In this document: piece after piece, positions 1 through 7,700 of the stretch | Layout of the letters: every line of letters begins with the position of its first letter | How positions within the stretch are numbered: the stretch's first letter is position 1 | Assembly: GCA_018646565.1 (NCBI GenBank) | Contig: JABGUO010000109.1 | Coordinates: forward strand, 1 to 11,277 | DNA: 11,277 bases | Reading direction: 5' to 3' | Source of the DNA: Opitutia bacterium | GTDB lineage: Bacteria > Verrucomicrobiota > Verrucomicrobiia > Opitutales > Seribacteraceae | The notes under the pieces: generated by a model | The model's input: the letters and a program-made list of their open reading frames with translations, nothing else | Databases searched by the model: none | Told to the model about the DNA's origin: nothing | Program-made: the position numbers and the translations under genes

Positions 1-23
1 GATACATTGCGTGCTCGTGGCAT
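1..23 (-). CDS. rplT: 50S ribosomal protein bL20, N-terminal fragment
   Basis: Only the first seven codons lie in the window, and the gene runs off the left edge. The minus strand reads ATG CCA CGA GCA CGC AAT GTA, giving M-P-R-A-R-N-V, which fits the bL20 N-terminus of related bacteria (MPRA-type start). An AGGA lies about 10 bases upstream of the ATG. The gene follows rpmI with 25 bases between them, the conserved rpmI-rplT order, so position supports the call more than these few residues do. bL20 is an early assembly protein of the large subunit and in several bacteria represses its own operon. Confidence 0.75.
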
Positions 24-48
24 AACTTATATTTCCTGAATTAAAAAA

Positions 49-237
49 TTAATTACAAATTGCTTTGATCACTCGACGGGCCATTCCCTTGGCCAGTATT
101 TGATCCTGATTGCCAGCACGAACCTGCTTAGTACTAAGCTTACGGCGCAAATGCCTTTTACTAGGCTTGCGGAATTTTACTTTGCCAGTGCCAGTGATCT
201 TAAATCTTTTGGCGATACCTTTGTGAGTTTTATTCAT
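49..237 (-). CDS. rpmI: 50S ribosomal protein bL35
   Basis: This 62-residue, strongly basic protein is a structural component of the large ribosomal subunit. The N-terminal signature KTHKGIAKRFKITGTGKVK (about residues 3-21) is diagnostic of bL35. It is followed by KRHLRRKLSTKQ, where many bacteria have the H-x-L-x-x-K-S/T-x-K segment. Length is normal for the family (about 60-66 residues). The ATG at 237 is the obvious start, because it places KTHKG at the usual distance; upstream there is only a weak AAGAA. The downstream neighbour is rplT. Upstream, a small membrane-protein gene occupies the place where infC is often found. Autoregulation by bL20 is known for such operons elsewhere, but no leader structure can be demonstrated here. 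Confidence 0.95.
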   Translation of the reverse strand: MNKTHKGIAKRFKITGTGKVKFRKPSKRHLRRKLSTKQVRAGNQDQILAKGMARRVIKAICN

Positions 238-301
238 GCTATTCTTAAAAAAGTTATTAACTTAACGGTTTCCATTCAATCGATCAAGCTCAATAAGGAA
301 T

Positions 302-559
302 TTAATCATAAATTAATAGGCCTTGGTAGCTCTCGATAGAAAACCAAACCGAAAATACGATTACAATAATCGCAATGAGCAATCGAAAAATCTTCCGATA
401 CAGCCAATATGATTGACGAGAATTTGTAGTTTCACCGCCAAAATCATGAAAATAATTGATCAAGTCGCGATCTTGAGACCGGTTATCAATCTTCTTGTAA
501 GTTGTTCCGTAAGAAGATCTTCTCCGCAAATACCACCAATGAAAAAATTTATGCAACAT
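302..559 (-). CDS. Small membrane protein, function unknown
   Basis: The predicted protein has 85 residues and I do not recognise it. The N-terminal half (about 1-52) is polar, with an arginine cluster at 12-14 and aromatic residues at the extreme start (HKFFHWWY). A hydrophobic stretch at about 57-75 (FRLLIAIIVIVFSVWFSI) looks like one transmembrane helix. It is followed by a ten-residue tail, so this would be a tail-anchored or single-pass protein. It starts 30 bases after the surE stop on the same strand and ends about 64 bases before rpmI, so it may share their transcript. No SD sequence precedes the ATG. The clean amphipathic and hydrophobic layout and the colinear position argue for a real gene, but no family match supports it. 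Confidence 0.5.
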   Translation of the reverse strand: MLHKFFHWWYLRRRSSYGTTYKKIDNRSQDRDLINYFHDFGGETTNSRQSYWLYRKIFRLLIAIIVIVFSVWFSIESYQGLLIYD

Positions 560-589
560 AAGATACTTATGATTGAAAAGAAATTTTGA

Positions 590-1396
590 TTAGGGTTCAA
601 GGTGTTTTCTACCCGCCAAGTCTGCAAAGTCGAGACGTGAGACTGTCGGTTTTCCTTGTTCTAATACCCAAAGGTCAGAGCCGATCTCGGGTTCATTTTG
701 TTCCAACCATTCTGGACGGTACACTAGTTGATGGTAATTTTGATTCTCCACTTTTTGAAAAAGACTGCCGAGCCTGAGTGAACCTGCAAATGATAAGATT
801 GGTTCTTCTTTGCCATCAAAATTGCTGGGGAAGTTTAGATTATGGACTGGTAATCCCTCTTGTGTGGGATGTTGGACCCATTCGTTCGCATATTGCGAAG
901 TCATTTGAGCGGCGTGGGTAAGCGACTCGGCAATTTCACCTTCGACCTTACCCAAGTTTTCACGGATTTCCTCGAAACTTTCAACGGGTAGAGACATGCT
1001 GGATGCAAAAGAACGAACCCCCAGTAGCGACCCCTCCAATGCGGCTCCCACTGTCCCTGATGATAATATCATCGGCAGGGTGATGTTATAGCCTAAATTG
1101 ATACCACTAATGACCAAGTCAGGATCCCGCGGAAAGAGGTTACCAATCGCAAAATTTACGCAATCTGCGGGCGTTCCATTTAATGCAAATGCCTGGCATG
1201 GAAATTGACCTTTTTTTTCCACGGGACATAGTTTTTGATGTCTCGAAATGGCATGCCCTATCCAACTTTTCTCCTCCAGGGGAGCACAGACAATAATATC
1301 AAAATTCTTGGATGCTTCCTCCACTAGCACATGGAGGAAATAGGAATCTATACTATCGTCGTTCGTGATGAGTGCGAGTGGTTTGTCAGATTTCAT
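590..1396 (-). CDS. surE: 5'/3'-nucleotidase SurE
   Basis: SurE is a metal-dependent, cytoplasmic survival-protein phosphatase that removes phosphate from nucleoside 5'- or 3'-monophosphates. The 268-residue protein carries the family landmarks in order: TNDD (11-14, metal ligands D13 and D14), AP...S (38-44, ligand S44), NGTPADCVN (73-81), PDLVISGINLG (92-102, ligand N100) and SGTVGAALEG (113-122). Ligands are assigned by comparison with Thermotoga SurE. The residue after NDD is Ser15 instead of the common Gly. The ATG at 1396 is chosen because the TNDD strand then sits at residue 11, as usual. The open frame continues upstream into pnp, but that part overlaps the pnp coding end and the terminator. 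There is no SD: the U-tract of the pnp terminator directly touches this ATG. Confidence 0.93.
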   Translation of the reverse strand: MKSDKPLALITNDDSIDSYFLHVLVEEASKNFDIIVCAPLEEKSWIGHAISRHQKLCPVEKKGQFPCQAFALNGTPADCVNFAIGNLFPRDPDLVISGINLGYNITLPMILSSGTVGAALEGSLLGVRSFASSMSLPVESFEEIRENLGKVEGEIAESLTHAAQMTSQYANEWVQHPTQEGLPVHNLNFPSNFDGKEEPILSFAGSLRLGSLFQKVENQNYHQLVYRPEWLEQNEPEIGSDLWVLEQGKPTVSRLDFADLAGRKHLEP

Positions 1397-1435
1397 AAAA
1401 TAAAAGAGGGGAGGGTGTTTAACACCACTCCCCTC
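1397..1435 (-). terminator. Strong intrinsic terminator after pnp, abutting the surE start
   Basis: Bases 1406-1413 pair with 1428-1435 (eight pairs, five of them G-C). After a single bulged base at 1427, 1414-1418 pair with 1422-1426, leaving a three-base loop. On the minus strand the hairpin is followed by TTTTATTTT (1405-1397) and then at once by the surE ATG. It begins 31 bases after the pnp stop. The stem and U-tract are those of a textbook rho-independent terminator for pnp transcripts. Any surE mRNA must either read through it or start within or just before it. Confidence 0.9.
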
Positions 1436-1466
1436 GATAGTAAGATTATAGTAGAAGAGCAGTCTG

Positions 1467-3662
1467 TTACGATTCGGTTGATTCAGTCTTTTCTTCGGAT
1501 TGCTCTTCCTTTGAATCGCTGTCATTCGAAGAAGATTCATCTTTCGATTTCTCTTCTTCCAACGCTGCACGACGACTTAGTTTAACTCGGCCCTTATCAT
1601 CAATCCCGATGCATTTAACGATGATTTCGTCGCCCAACTTGCAAATATCTTCCGTTTTGTTGACTCGGAAATCAGCAAGTTCTGAGATATGGCAGAGGCC
1701 TTCCTTTCCAGGAAGACATTCTACAAATGCTCCAAAGTCTTTTACGCCTCGAACAATTCCTCGGTAGGATTTGCCAGCTTCGATTTCACCTGTTACCAAG
1801 TCAATTTCCTGAAGAGCACGATTCATGGCTTCGGAATCGCTTGCATAGACCCGAATTTTGCCGCTGTTGTCCTCGTCAATATCCAGATTTGCACCGGTAA
1901 CTTCGGTAATCCGACGAATATTTTTACCACCCGGTCCAATTAATGCACCGATTTTCTCAGGATCGATTTGTACGACTTCAATCCTTGGGGCATGATCGCG
2001 TAATTCTTTGCGGTGAGACGGGAGACATTCTTCCATAGAGGTCAGAATTTTTAAGCGAGCTTCGGTAACCTGTTTTACTGCTTCTTTAGCAATACTAAAT
2101 GGTAAGCCTTGAATCTTAAGGTCGAGTTGAAATCCGGTTACACCGTCTCTGGTTCCACAAACCTTGAAATCCATGTCGCCGAAGTGATCTTCCGCTCCAA
2201 TAATATCAGTCAGAACAACGTATTTTTCTATATTTCCATCGTCATCCATTTGGGTAACCAGTCCGGTTGAAATTCCGGCAACATGCTTGGAAATCGGAAC
2301 GCCTGCATCCATAAGTGCTAGAGAACCACCGCATACACTGGCCATTGAGGTCGAACCATTGGAGGCCATGATTTCTGACACAATTCGGATGGCATAGGGG
2401 AACTCATCCTCAGGAGGCAATACTGGCAATACAGAACGTTCTGCTAATGCACCATGTCCCATTTCCCGGCGACTGGTAAATCCAAATCGTCCCGCTTCTC
2501 CGACTGAGAAAGGAGGGAAATTGTAGTGTAAAATGAATGATTTTGCGGTAGGTCCACCCGTTAAACCATCTAAGTCTTGTACATCTCGACTGGTTCCCAG
2601 TGTTGACATGACTAAGGACTGGGTTTCACCTCGTGTAAAAATAGCAGATCCGTGAACTCGGGGAAGAACGCCTGTTTCGCAGGAAATTTCCCGAAGGTCA
2701 GCTGCTTTTCTGCCATCCGCTCTTTTTCCACGGATTAAAATATTTTCACGATAGACTTCTTCCTGGATTGCTTCGAAGGCGATCTTTACATGGTCGGGAT
2801 TAAAATCCTCCCCAAATTTTTCTTCGCAGGCAACTAGTGCGTCTGCTTTAATCACATCAACTGCTTCCGCACGAGCCTGTTTAGAGTCTGCAAAAATTGC
2901 TTCATCCATACGGGATCCAGTTATTTCTTTGCAAAGTGCGAGAACATCATCCGGTGCTTTGACAAGATCAAAAACCTTCTTTTCTTTCCCACAAATCTTC
3001 GCTAATTCCCGTTGTGCGGTAATGATTTCCTGAATTTGCTCATGGGCATATTCGAGTGCTTCCACAAATCGATCTTCGGGCATTTGATCTGCCGAACCTT
3101 CGATCATCATCATTTCTTTCTCGCTTCCGACATAAATGAGATCGAGAGATGAATCATACATCTGCTCATTAGTGGGGTTGACTACGAATTCTCCATTAAT
3201 TTCGCCTAAACGAACACAACCAATTGGACCATTCCATGGGATATCCGAAATCATTAGTGCGGCCGATGCACCGTTGACCATCAATACATCTGCTTCATTC
3301 ACCTGATCGGTGGATAATAAGTAACCGATTACCTGGACTTCATTAAGAAAACCCTTGGGGAATAACGGGCGAAGAGGGCGATCGCAGAGACGGGAGGTTA
3401 GAATTTCTTTTTCACTGGGACGACCTTCCCGTTTGAAGTATCCGCCTGGGAATTTTCCTGCAGCGGTAAATTTTTCCTTGTAATCCACGGTGAGGGGGAA
3501 GAAATCCTGCCCTGTTCTTAGCGTAGACGCCGCAGTGGCGGAAACGAATACGCTTGTCTCCCCCAAAGAAATAGTGACGGCGCCGCCAGCTAAACCGGCG
3601 AGTGTACCAGTGGATAATTGAATGCCGAGTTTCTCAGCGGTTACATTGTGCTTTTGTTTCAT
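1467..3662 (-). CDS. pnp: Polyribonucleotide nucleotidyltransferase (PNPase)
   Basis: PNPase is a phosphorolytic 3'-to-5' exoribonuclease that releases nucleoside diphosphates and acts in RNA turnover. The protein has 731 residues, normal for the family. In order it shows a first RNase PH core (about 10-215, with [11 protein letters not shown] and [23 protein letters not shown] split over 54-64 and 77-99) and a helical linker (about 235-310). A second RNase PH core follows (about 312-545, with GETQSLV at 345-351). The catalytic region [11 protein letters not shown] (491-501) carries D492 and D498, equivalent to E. coli D486 and D492. A KH domain has GPGG at 576-579, and an S1 domain spans about 630-697. 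The tail from 702 to 731 is almost only Glu, Ser, Asp and Lys. The ATG at 3662 gives the expected N-terminus; no clear SD is seen. rpsO lies upstream with a terminator between. Confidence 0.98.
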   Translation of the reverse strand: MKQKHNVTAEKLGIQLSTGTLAGLAGGAVTISLGETSVFVSATAASTLRTGQDFFPLTVDYKEKFTAAGKFPGGYFKREGRPSEKEILTSRLCDRPLRPLFPKGFLNEVQVIGYLLSTDQVNEADVLMVNGASAALMISDIPWNGPIGCVRLGEINGEFVVNPTNEQMYDSSLDLIYVGSEKEMMMIEGSADQMPEDRFVEALEYAHEQIQEIITAQRELAKICGKEKKVFDLVKAPDDVLALCKEITGSRMDEAIFADSKQARAEAVDVIKADALVACEEKFGEDFNPDHVKIAFEAIQEEVYRENILIRGKRADGRKAADLREISCETGVLPRVHGSAIFTRGETQSLVMSTLGTSRDVQDLDGLTGGPTAKSFILHYNFPPFSVGEAGRFGFTSRREMGHGALAERSVLPVLPPEDEFPYAIRIVSEIMASNGSTSMASVCGGSLALMDAGVPISKHVAGISTGLVTQMDDDGNIEKYVVLTDIIGAEDHFGDMDFKVCGTRDGVTGFQLDLKIQGLPFSIAKEAVKQVTEARLKILTSMEECLPSHRKELRDHAPRIEVVQIDPEKIGALIGPGGKNIRRITEVTGANLDIDEDNSGKIRVYASDSEAMNRALQEIDLVTGEIEAGKSYRGIVRGVKDFGAFVECLPGKEGLCHISELADFRVNKTEDICKLGDEIIVKCIGIDDKGRVKLSRRAALEEEKSKDESSSNDSDSKEEQSEEKTESTES

Positions 3663-3702
3663 GATTTCGTACTTCGATATGTATTTTCTTTGTTCATCTT
3701 TT

Positions 3703-3732
3703 TTTCAATTGAACCAAATCGTCCAATTGAAA
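3703..3732 (-). promoter_or_regulatory. Inverted repeat in the pnp leader
   Basis: Perfect 9-base inverted arms (TTTCAATTG at 3703-3711 and CAATTGAAA at 3724-3732) flank a 12-base loop, starting 40 bases upstream of the pnp ATG. On the minus strand no U-tract follows, so it is not a terminator. CAATTG is itself a palindrome, so the site could act as a DNA operator or as an RNA stem-loop. E. coli pnp is autoregulated through a leader stem-loop cut by RNase III and then processed by PNPase. That a similar control works here is an inference. Confidence 0.45.
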
Positions 3733-3779
3733 CTCCAACCAGTAGATTATTTGTTTCTACCTTTAAATTTGGTGTGGAG

Positions 3780-3811
3780 AAAAAACTTAGGGAGTAATAC
3801 CCACTAAGTTT
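3780..3811 (-). terminator. Intrinsic terminator between rpsO and pnp
   Basis: Bases 3783-3790 pair with 3804-3811 (eight pairs). After a bulge at 3803, two G-C pairs form (3791-3792 with 3801-3802), closing an eight-base loop. On the minus strand this is followed by six T (3785-3780). It lies 18 bases after the rpsO stop. A terminator here fits the E. coli arrangement, where rpsO has its own terminator with partial readthrough into pnp. The stem is AT-rich, so leaky termination is plausible. Confidence 0.8.
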
Positions 3812-3829
3812 GATAGGAAAGGGTGTGAG

Positions 3830-4096
3830 TTATCGACGCAATTGAAGCTTATCGATGATAGCTTGATAGCGCTTCAAGTCTGTCTTTTTTAAATAATCCA
3901 ATATTTTTCTCCGACGGGCTGCCATCATGAGCAAACCTCGGCGAGAATGAAAATCCTTACGGTGTGTCTTAAGATGCTCCGTTAAATGAGCAATACGGGC
4001 TGAGAGAAGTGCAACTTGCACTTCACTTGAACCAGTATCCTTTTCGTGGGATCGGTTATCTTCTATTATACTTAATTTTTTTACTTGTTCAGACAT
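3830..4096 (-). CDS. rpsO: 30S ribosomal protein uS15
   Basis: This 88-residue protein belongs to the small subunit, where uS15 binds the 16S rRNA central domain early in assembly. Diagnostic segments are [22 protein letters not shown] (split over about residues 20-41), [22 protein letters not shown] (about 45-66) and the C-terminal [16 protein letters not shown]. The ATG at 4096 gives the canonical length (E. coli has 89). An open frame extends 41 codons further upstream, but those residues match nothing in the family and cover the leader. No SD is visible: the bases before the ATG are A/T only. pnp follows after an intrinsic terminator. Autorepression by S15 binding its own leader is known in several phyla, and a candidate stem lies at 4144-4167. 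Confidence 0.97.
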   Translation of the reverse strand: MSEQVKKLSIIEDNRSHEKDTGSSEVQVALLSARIAHLTEHLKTHRKDFHSRRGLLMMAARRRKILDYLKKTDLKRYQAIIDKLQLRR

Positions 4097-4328
4097 TTTA
4101 TTTATTATTGTTCTCGATACGTGGAATTTACACATGCAATTTCGTACTTTAGGGTGAACCAAAGTACCGTTCCGCCTCACCTTTCGCAGATGCAAAAGAA
4201 AAGAAATCAAGGAAGTCATCCAAGGGAAGACCTCTAACGCTTTAAAAACAATAGGTGATTTTACATTTTATACAAGCCCCAAAGCTTCCCACTTGCTCCC
4301 CACTCTTGAAAAGTTAACTATACACTTT
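4097..4328. other. Divergent intergenic region between rpsO and the GGCT gene
   Basis: This stretch must carry the promoters for rpsO (leftward) and for the cyclotransferase-oxoprolinase unit (rightward). A TATAAA-like hexamer is readable on the minus strand at 4272-4267, and a TATACA on the plus strand at 4269-4274. Neither has a convincing -35 box at the right distance, so no promoter is called. The rpsO side holds the stem-loop described separately. Neither gene shows a good SD. Confidence 0.4.
4144..4167 (-). promoter_or_regulatory. Stem-loop in the rpsO leader, candidate S15 autoregulatory element
   Basis: GTACTTT at 4144-4150 pairs perfectly with AAAGTAC at 4161-4167, enclosing a ten-base loop. 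It sits 47 bases upstream of the rpsO ATG. No T-run follows on the minus strand, so it is not a terminator. S15 leaders differ strongly between phyla, so a match by sequence is not expected. The assignment rests on position and on the perfect stem. Confidence 0.35.
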
Positions 4329-4781
4329 ATGAATTCGATCTATTTTGCCTATGGTTCTAATATGAATTTTGAGCAAATGCAGACCCGGTGCCCGGGTTCT
4401 GTTTTTCTTATGCCTGCTACCTTAAAGCATTGGCGTTATTTTATAAATTCTAATGGATATGCGGGAATCAAAAAAGAGGACAATTCGGAAACACTTGGCT
4501 GTCTGTGGCAATTAAATGAAACTCATTGGCAGGCATTGGATCACTATGAGGGAGTTCGTGAGGGTTGTTATCGCCGGAGCCAGCTCAAGGTAATTACCGA
4601 GGAAAATAAAACTGGAGAGACTGTTACTGCATATCTCTCGAATGATGAAAGTTACGGAGTGCCATCGAAGCATTATCAATCTGGAGTACTACAGGGAGCT
4701 TATCAGGTCGGTTTGCCGGTTCACTACATTAGTAAGTTGGAGAGTTGGGCAACGGGATACTCTTTGGAGTCGGAGAAATAG
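4329..4781 (+). CDS. GGCT: Gamma-glutamylcyclotransferase (GGCT/AIG2 fold)
   Basis: GGCT enzymes convert gamma-glutamyl amino acids into 5-oxoproline and the free amino acid in the cytoplasm. The 150-residue protein has the substrate-loop signature YFAYGSNM at 5-12. Glu74 in HYEGVREGCY (72-81) aligns with the catalytic Glu98 of human GGCT. The C-terminal pattern YLSNDES...PS..Y...G...GA...GLP..Y..KLE (102-138) follows human GGCT more closely than the short YtfP-type relatives. The ATG at 4329 puts YFAYGSNM at the normal place; a TTG at 4293 would add 12 residues without family support. Its stop TAG shares the G of the GTG start of the oxoprolinase, so translation is probably coupled. The downstream enzyme uses 5-oxoproline, which strongly supports the assigned reaction. 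The gene symbol is that of the human homologue. Confidence 0.9.
   Translation: MNSIYFAYGSNMNFEQMQTRCPGSVFLMPATLKHWRYFINSNGYAGIKKEDNSETLGCLWQLNETHWQALDHYEGVREGCYRRSQLKVITEENKTGETVTAYLSNDESYGVPSKHYQSGVLQGAYQVGLPVHYISKLESWATGYSLESEK
4772..4776 (+). promoter_or_regulatory. Shine-Dalgarno that decides the oxoprolinase start
   Basis: GGAGA lies four bases before the GTG at 4781, inside the last codons of the cyclotransferase gene. It favours GTG 4781 over the in-frame TTG at 4745. Confidence 0.7.
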
Positions 4782-7700
4782 TGGAATCGAAAAATTCAAC
4801 TGGTACTCTCGATGAATGGGAGTTCTATATCGATACGGGAGGTACTTTTACTGATTGTCTCGGTCGAGGATCAGACGGAAAAGAGATTCGGGTTAAGGTC
4901 CTCTCTCGAGGAAGTTTAACCGCGAAGGTGGAAAAGATTCTGTCTCAGCAGGAAATCCTTTTGGCCCCGTGCGCCGATTGGCCCGATCAGTTCCCCTTGG
5001 GCTTTCGAGTTATTTTCGCCGACTCCGATCGAACCGAAGTCGTGGTGGAACAATGGAATAATCAAAATAAAATCATTCAATTCTCTGCTGGAATAGAAAA
5101 ACAGTTTGAGGAAGGACAGACGCTACAATTATTTTCCGGACTCGAAGCCCCTCTTCTCGCGATGAGCTTAATTTTAGCACGGGAAAAAATTAAACAAGCG
5201 GAATGCATGATTCGAATGCGACTCGCTACAACCCGTTGCACCAACGCATTATTAGAGAATTCTGGGCAAAAACCAATACTCGTTATTACCAAGGGGTTCT
5301 CTGATTTGCTGGAGATTGGTGATCAAAGACGGATTGATTTGTTTGATATAATTCCCCTGAAAAGAAAATCATTTGCAGGCCCGTGTGTTGAAGTTGTGGA
5401 ACGGACCGATCGGGCGGGGCAGGTACTTACGATTCCTGATCTAAGTGGTTTAGAAAGTCAGTTCCAAAGCCTCAAAGAAAGGGGGCATACAGTTGCGGTG
5501 GTTTCTTTTCTTCACTCTTACCTCAACGATGAGAATGAAAATACTGTTGTTCATGCACTCCAAAAAATAGGTTTTAAAACCGTAATTGGGTCGGCTAAAA
5601 TTCATCCCTTTATTAAATGGTTACCTCGATGCGAGGCATCAGTATTGGAGGGCTACCTTAATCCCACCCTGAACCAATATCTTCATAATATTAAGGAGGG
5701 GCTTGGAGGAAATTCTCAATTGCTGATTATGAACAGTGCCGGTGGATTAATTGGCCGGAAGCAATATCGTGCAATTGATAGCTTAGTCAGCGGTCCGGCG
5801 GCAGGTGTGGTGGGAGCCAGTGCAGTGGCGAAACGAGCCGGGTTTACTCAAACTATTAATTTGGATATGGGGGGTACCAGTACTGATGTATCTCGATACT
5901 CAGATTGTCTTTCCTACCAGTCCAGCCTGGAGGTGGGGGAAGCAAAATTAGCCGGATTAGCTTTAAATATTGAAACCGTCGCAGCCGGAGGCGGTTCGAT
6001 TTGTAGAGTTGAGGGTGGTCGCCTGAAGGTGGGGCCAGAAAGTGCCTCTGCATACCCAGGCCCTGCCTGTTATGGATTTGGTGGACCGCTCTGTTTGACC
6101 GATGTGAATCTTCTGTTGGGACGGCTGGACATAAAGACATTTGCGACTCCTATTGAGATCAATGCCGCACAAAAAAAGTTGGATGAATGGATTGATTCGT
6201 CCGGTCTGTCCAAGGGTGAACTATTGTTGGGCTTTATTTCTGTTGCAGATGATTCGATGGCCCGTGCGATTCGGAAAATTTCAGTTGAGCAAGGATATGA
6301 TCCCGCCGATCATGCACTTCTTTGCTTCGGCGGGGCAGGCGGACAGCATGCCTGTGGCGTTGCTCAAAAACTGGGGATTACCAAAATTTTATCTCCCGCG
6401 GACTCTGGATTATTAAGTGCCTATGGCTTATCAATGTCCAATATCGAACGAGTGGTTGAAAGGACAATACATGGCGGTTTGGATGGTTCAGGATTGAGTG
6501 CATTGGAAGAAGAAATAACCGAGACAGGATTTGCACAAATGGGAGAGTACAAGTCCAGTGCAAGGCTTGTCCGGAAAACCGCTTCGGTCCGGATGAAAGG
6601 CCAAGACTTTGGCGTAGAAGTAGATTACGAAAAAATCTCCGAAATCAAAAGATTATATGAGGTCAAATTTGATGAAATCTTTGGATATTTTCCCAATCAA
6701 GAAAGAATTCAAATTTATTCGCTTCGATTTCATTTTACCAGTCCAGAACCAACAACAGAAGCCGAGGAATTTACTGATCCACAAAATACTATTCCGAAAG
6801 AACCATTCGGTAAGAACTTCATTCTCGTTCGAGATCAATTACAACCGGGTGATTCTGTTTATGGACCGGGTTTAGTGGTCGATGATTTTGGGTCGCTTTG
6901 GATTGAAGATGGATGGCGGGGCAGTGTGGGGAGTAAGGGAAGCCTAGTGCTTGAGTTTGATCAATCGAAGAGTGGTTCGGTAAAAAAACCTATGATTAGG
7001 GAGGAGTTGTTTGCCAGTCGATTTTATTGCCTGGTGGAAGAAATGGGGGCTCAATTAAAGCGCACTGCAATCTCGGTAAATGTACGGGAACGGCTTGATT
7101 TTTCTTGTGCTCTTCTGGACCGAAATGGCTATCTTGTTGCAAATGCTCCGCATATTCCAGTTCACCTCGGTGCGCTTGGGCTATGTGTCCGGGAGACAAT
7201 CAAACTTTTCCCGGAACTGAAAAATGGAGATATATTAATTACCAATCACCCACAGTACGGTGGCTCACACTTGCCGGATATTACTGTTATTGCACCAGTG
7301 TTTAGTCAAGACGGTGAGGTTCTTTGCTTTGTCGCGAATCGGGCCCATCATTCTGAAATTGGTGGAATTTCGCCCGGCTCCATGCCGGCGGGTTCAACAA
7401 ACCTCGCAGAAGAAGGGACCGTTATCTCTCCCACCCATCTCTTTAAAGCGGGCCAGTCGTGTATGGATAACATATCCGCTATTTTTAGTGGTGGAGAATT
7501 CCCCACTCGTCAACTTGAGGAAAATAAAGCTGATTTGTCTGCTCAAGTCGCTTCCCTTCGCCAAGGAATAACGGAGCTAAAGCATCTGGAAAGCCTACAC
7601 TCTGCGGATGTACTTCACATTCAAATGAAAAACCTAACCCAAGCGTCAGCAGAAAGTTGCCAAAGTTTCTTTCGGAATTGGGGTACTCGTACACTTACTT

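Noticed and set aside
247..263. Small hairpin with a T-run before rpmI
   Set aside because: The stem is only five pairs with one G-C pair and a three-base loop, so it is too weak to call a terminator or attenuator in AT-rich DNA.
1397..1570. N-terminal extension of surE by 58 residues to 1570
   Set aside because: It overlaps the coding end of pnp and the terminator, has a basic low-complexity composition, and would move the TNDD strand far from the N-terminus, unlike the family.
1331..1585. Plus-strand open frame opposite the surE-pnp junction, and similar ones within pnp, the oxoprolinase and the glycosyltransferase genes
   Set aside because: These are antisense or alternative-frame shadows of well-supported genes, with no family signature and no SD.
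4097..4219. N-terminal extension of rpsO by 41 residues to 4219
   Set aside because: uS15 is about 88-89 residues. The extension has no family match and covers the leader stem.
4293..4328. TTG start for the cyclotransferase
   Set aside because: It adds 12 residues before the conserved YFAYGSNM strand, with no SD. ATG 4329 fits the family.
4745..4780. TTG start for the oxoprolinase
   Set aside because: It overlaps the cyclotransferase by 37 bases. GTG 4781 has a well-placed GGAGA and is the start that gives the one-base stop-start overlap.
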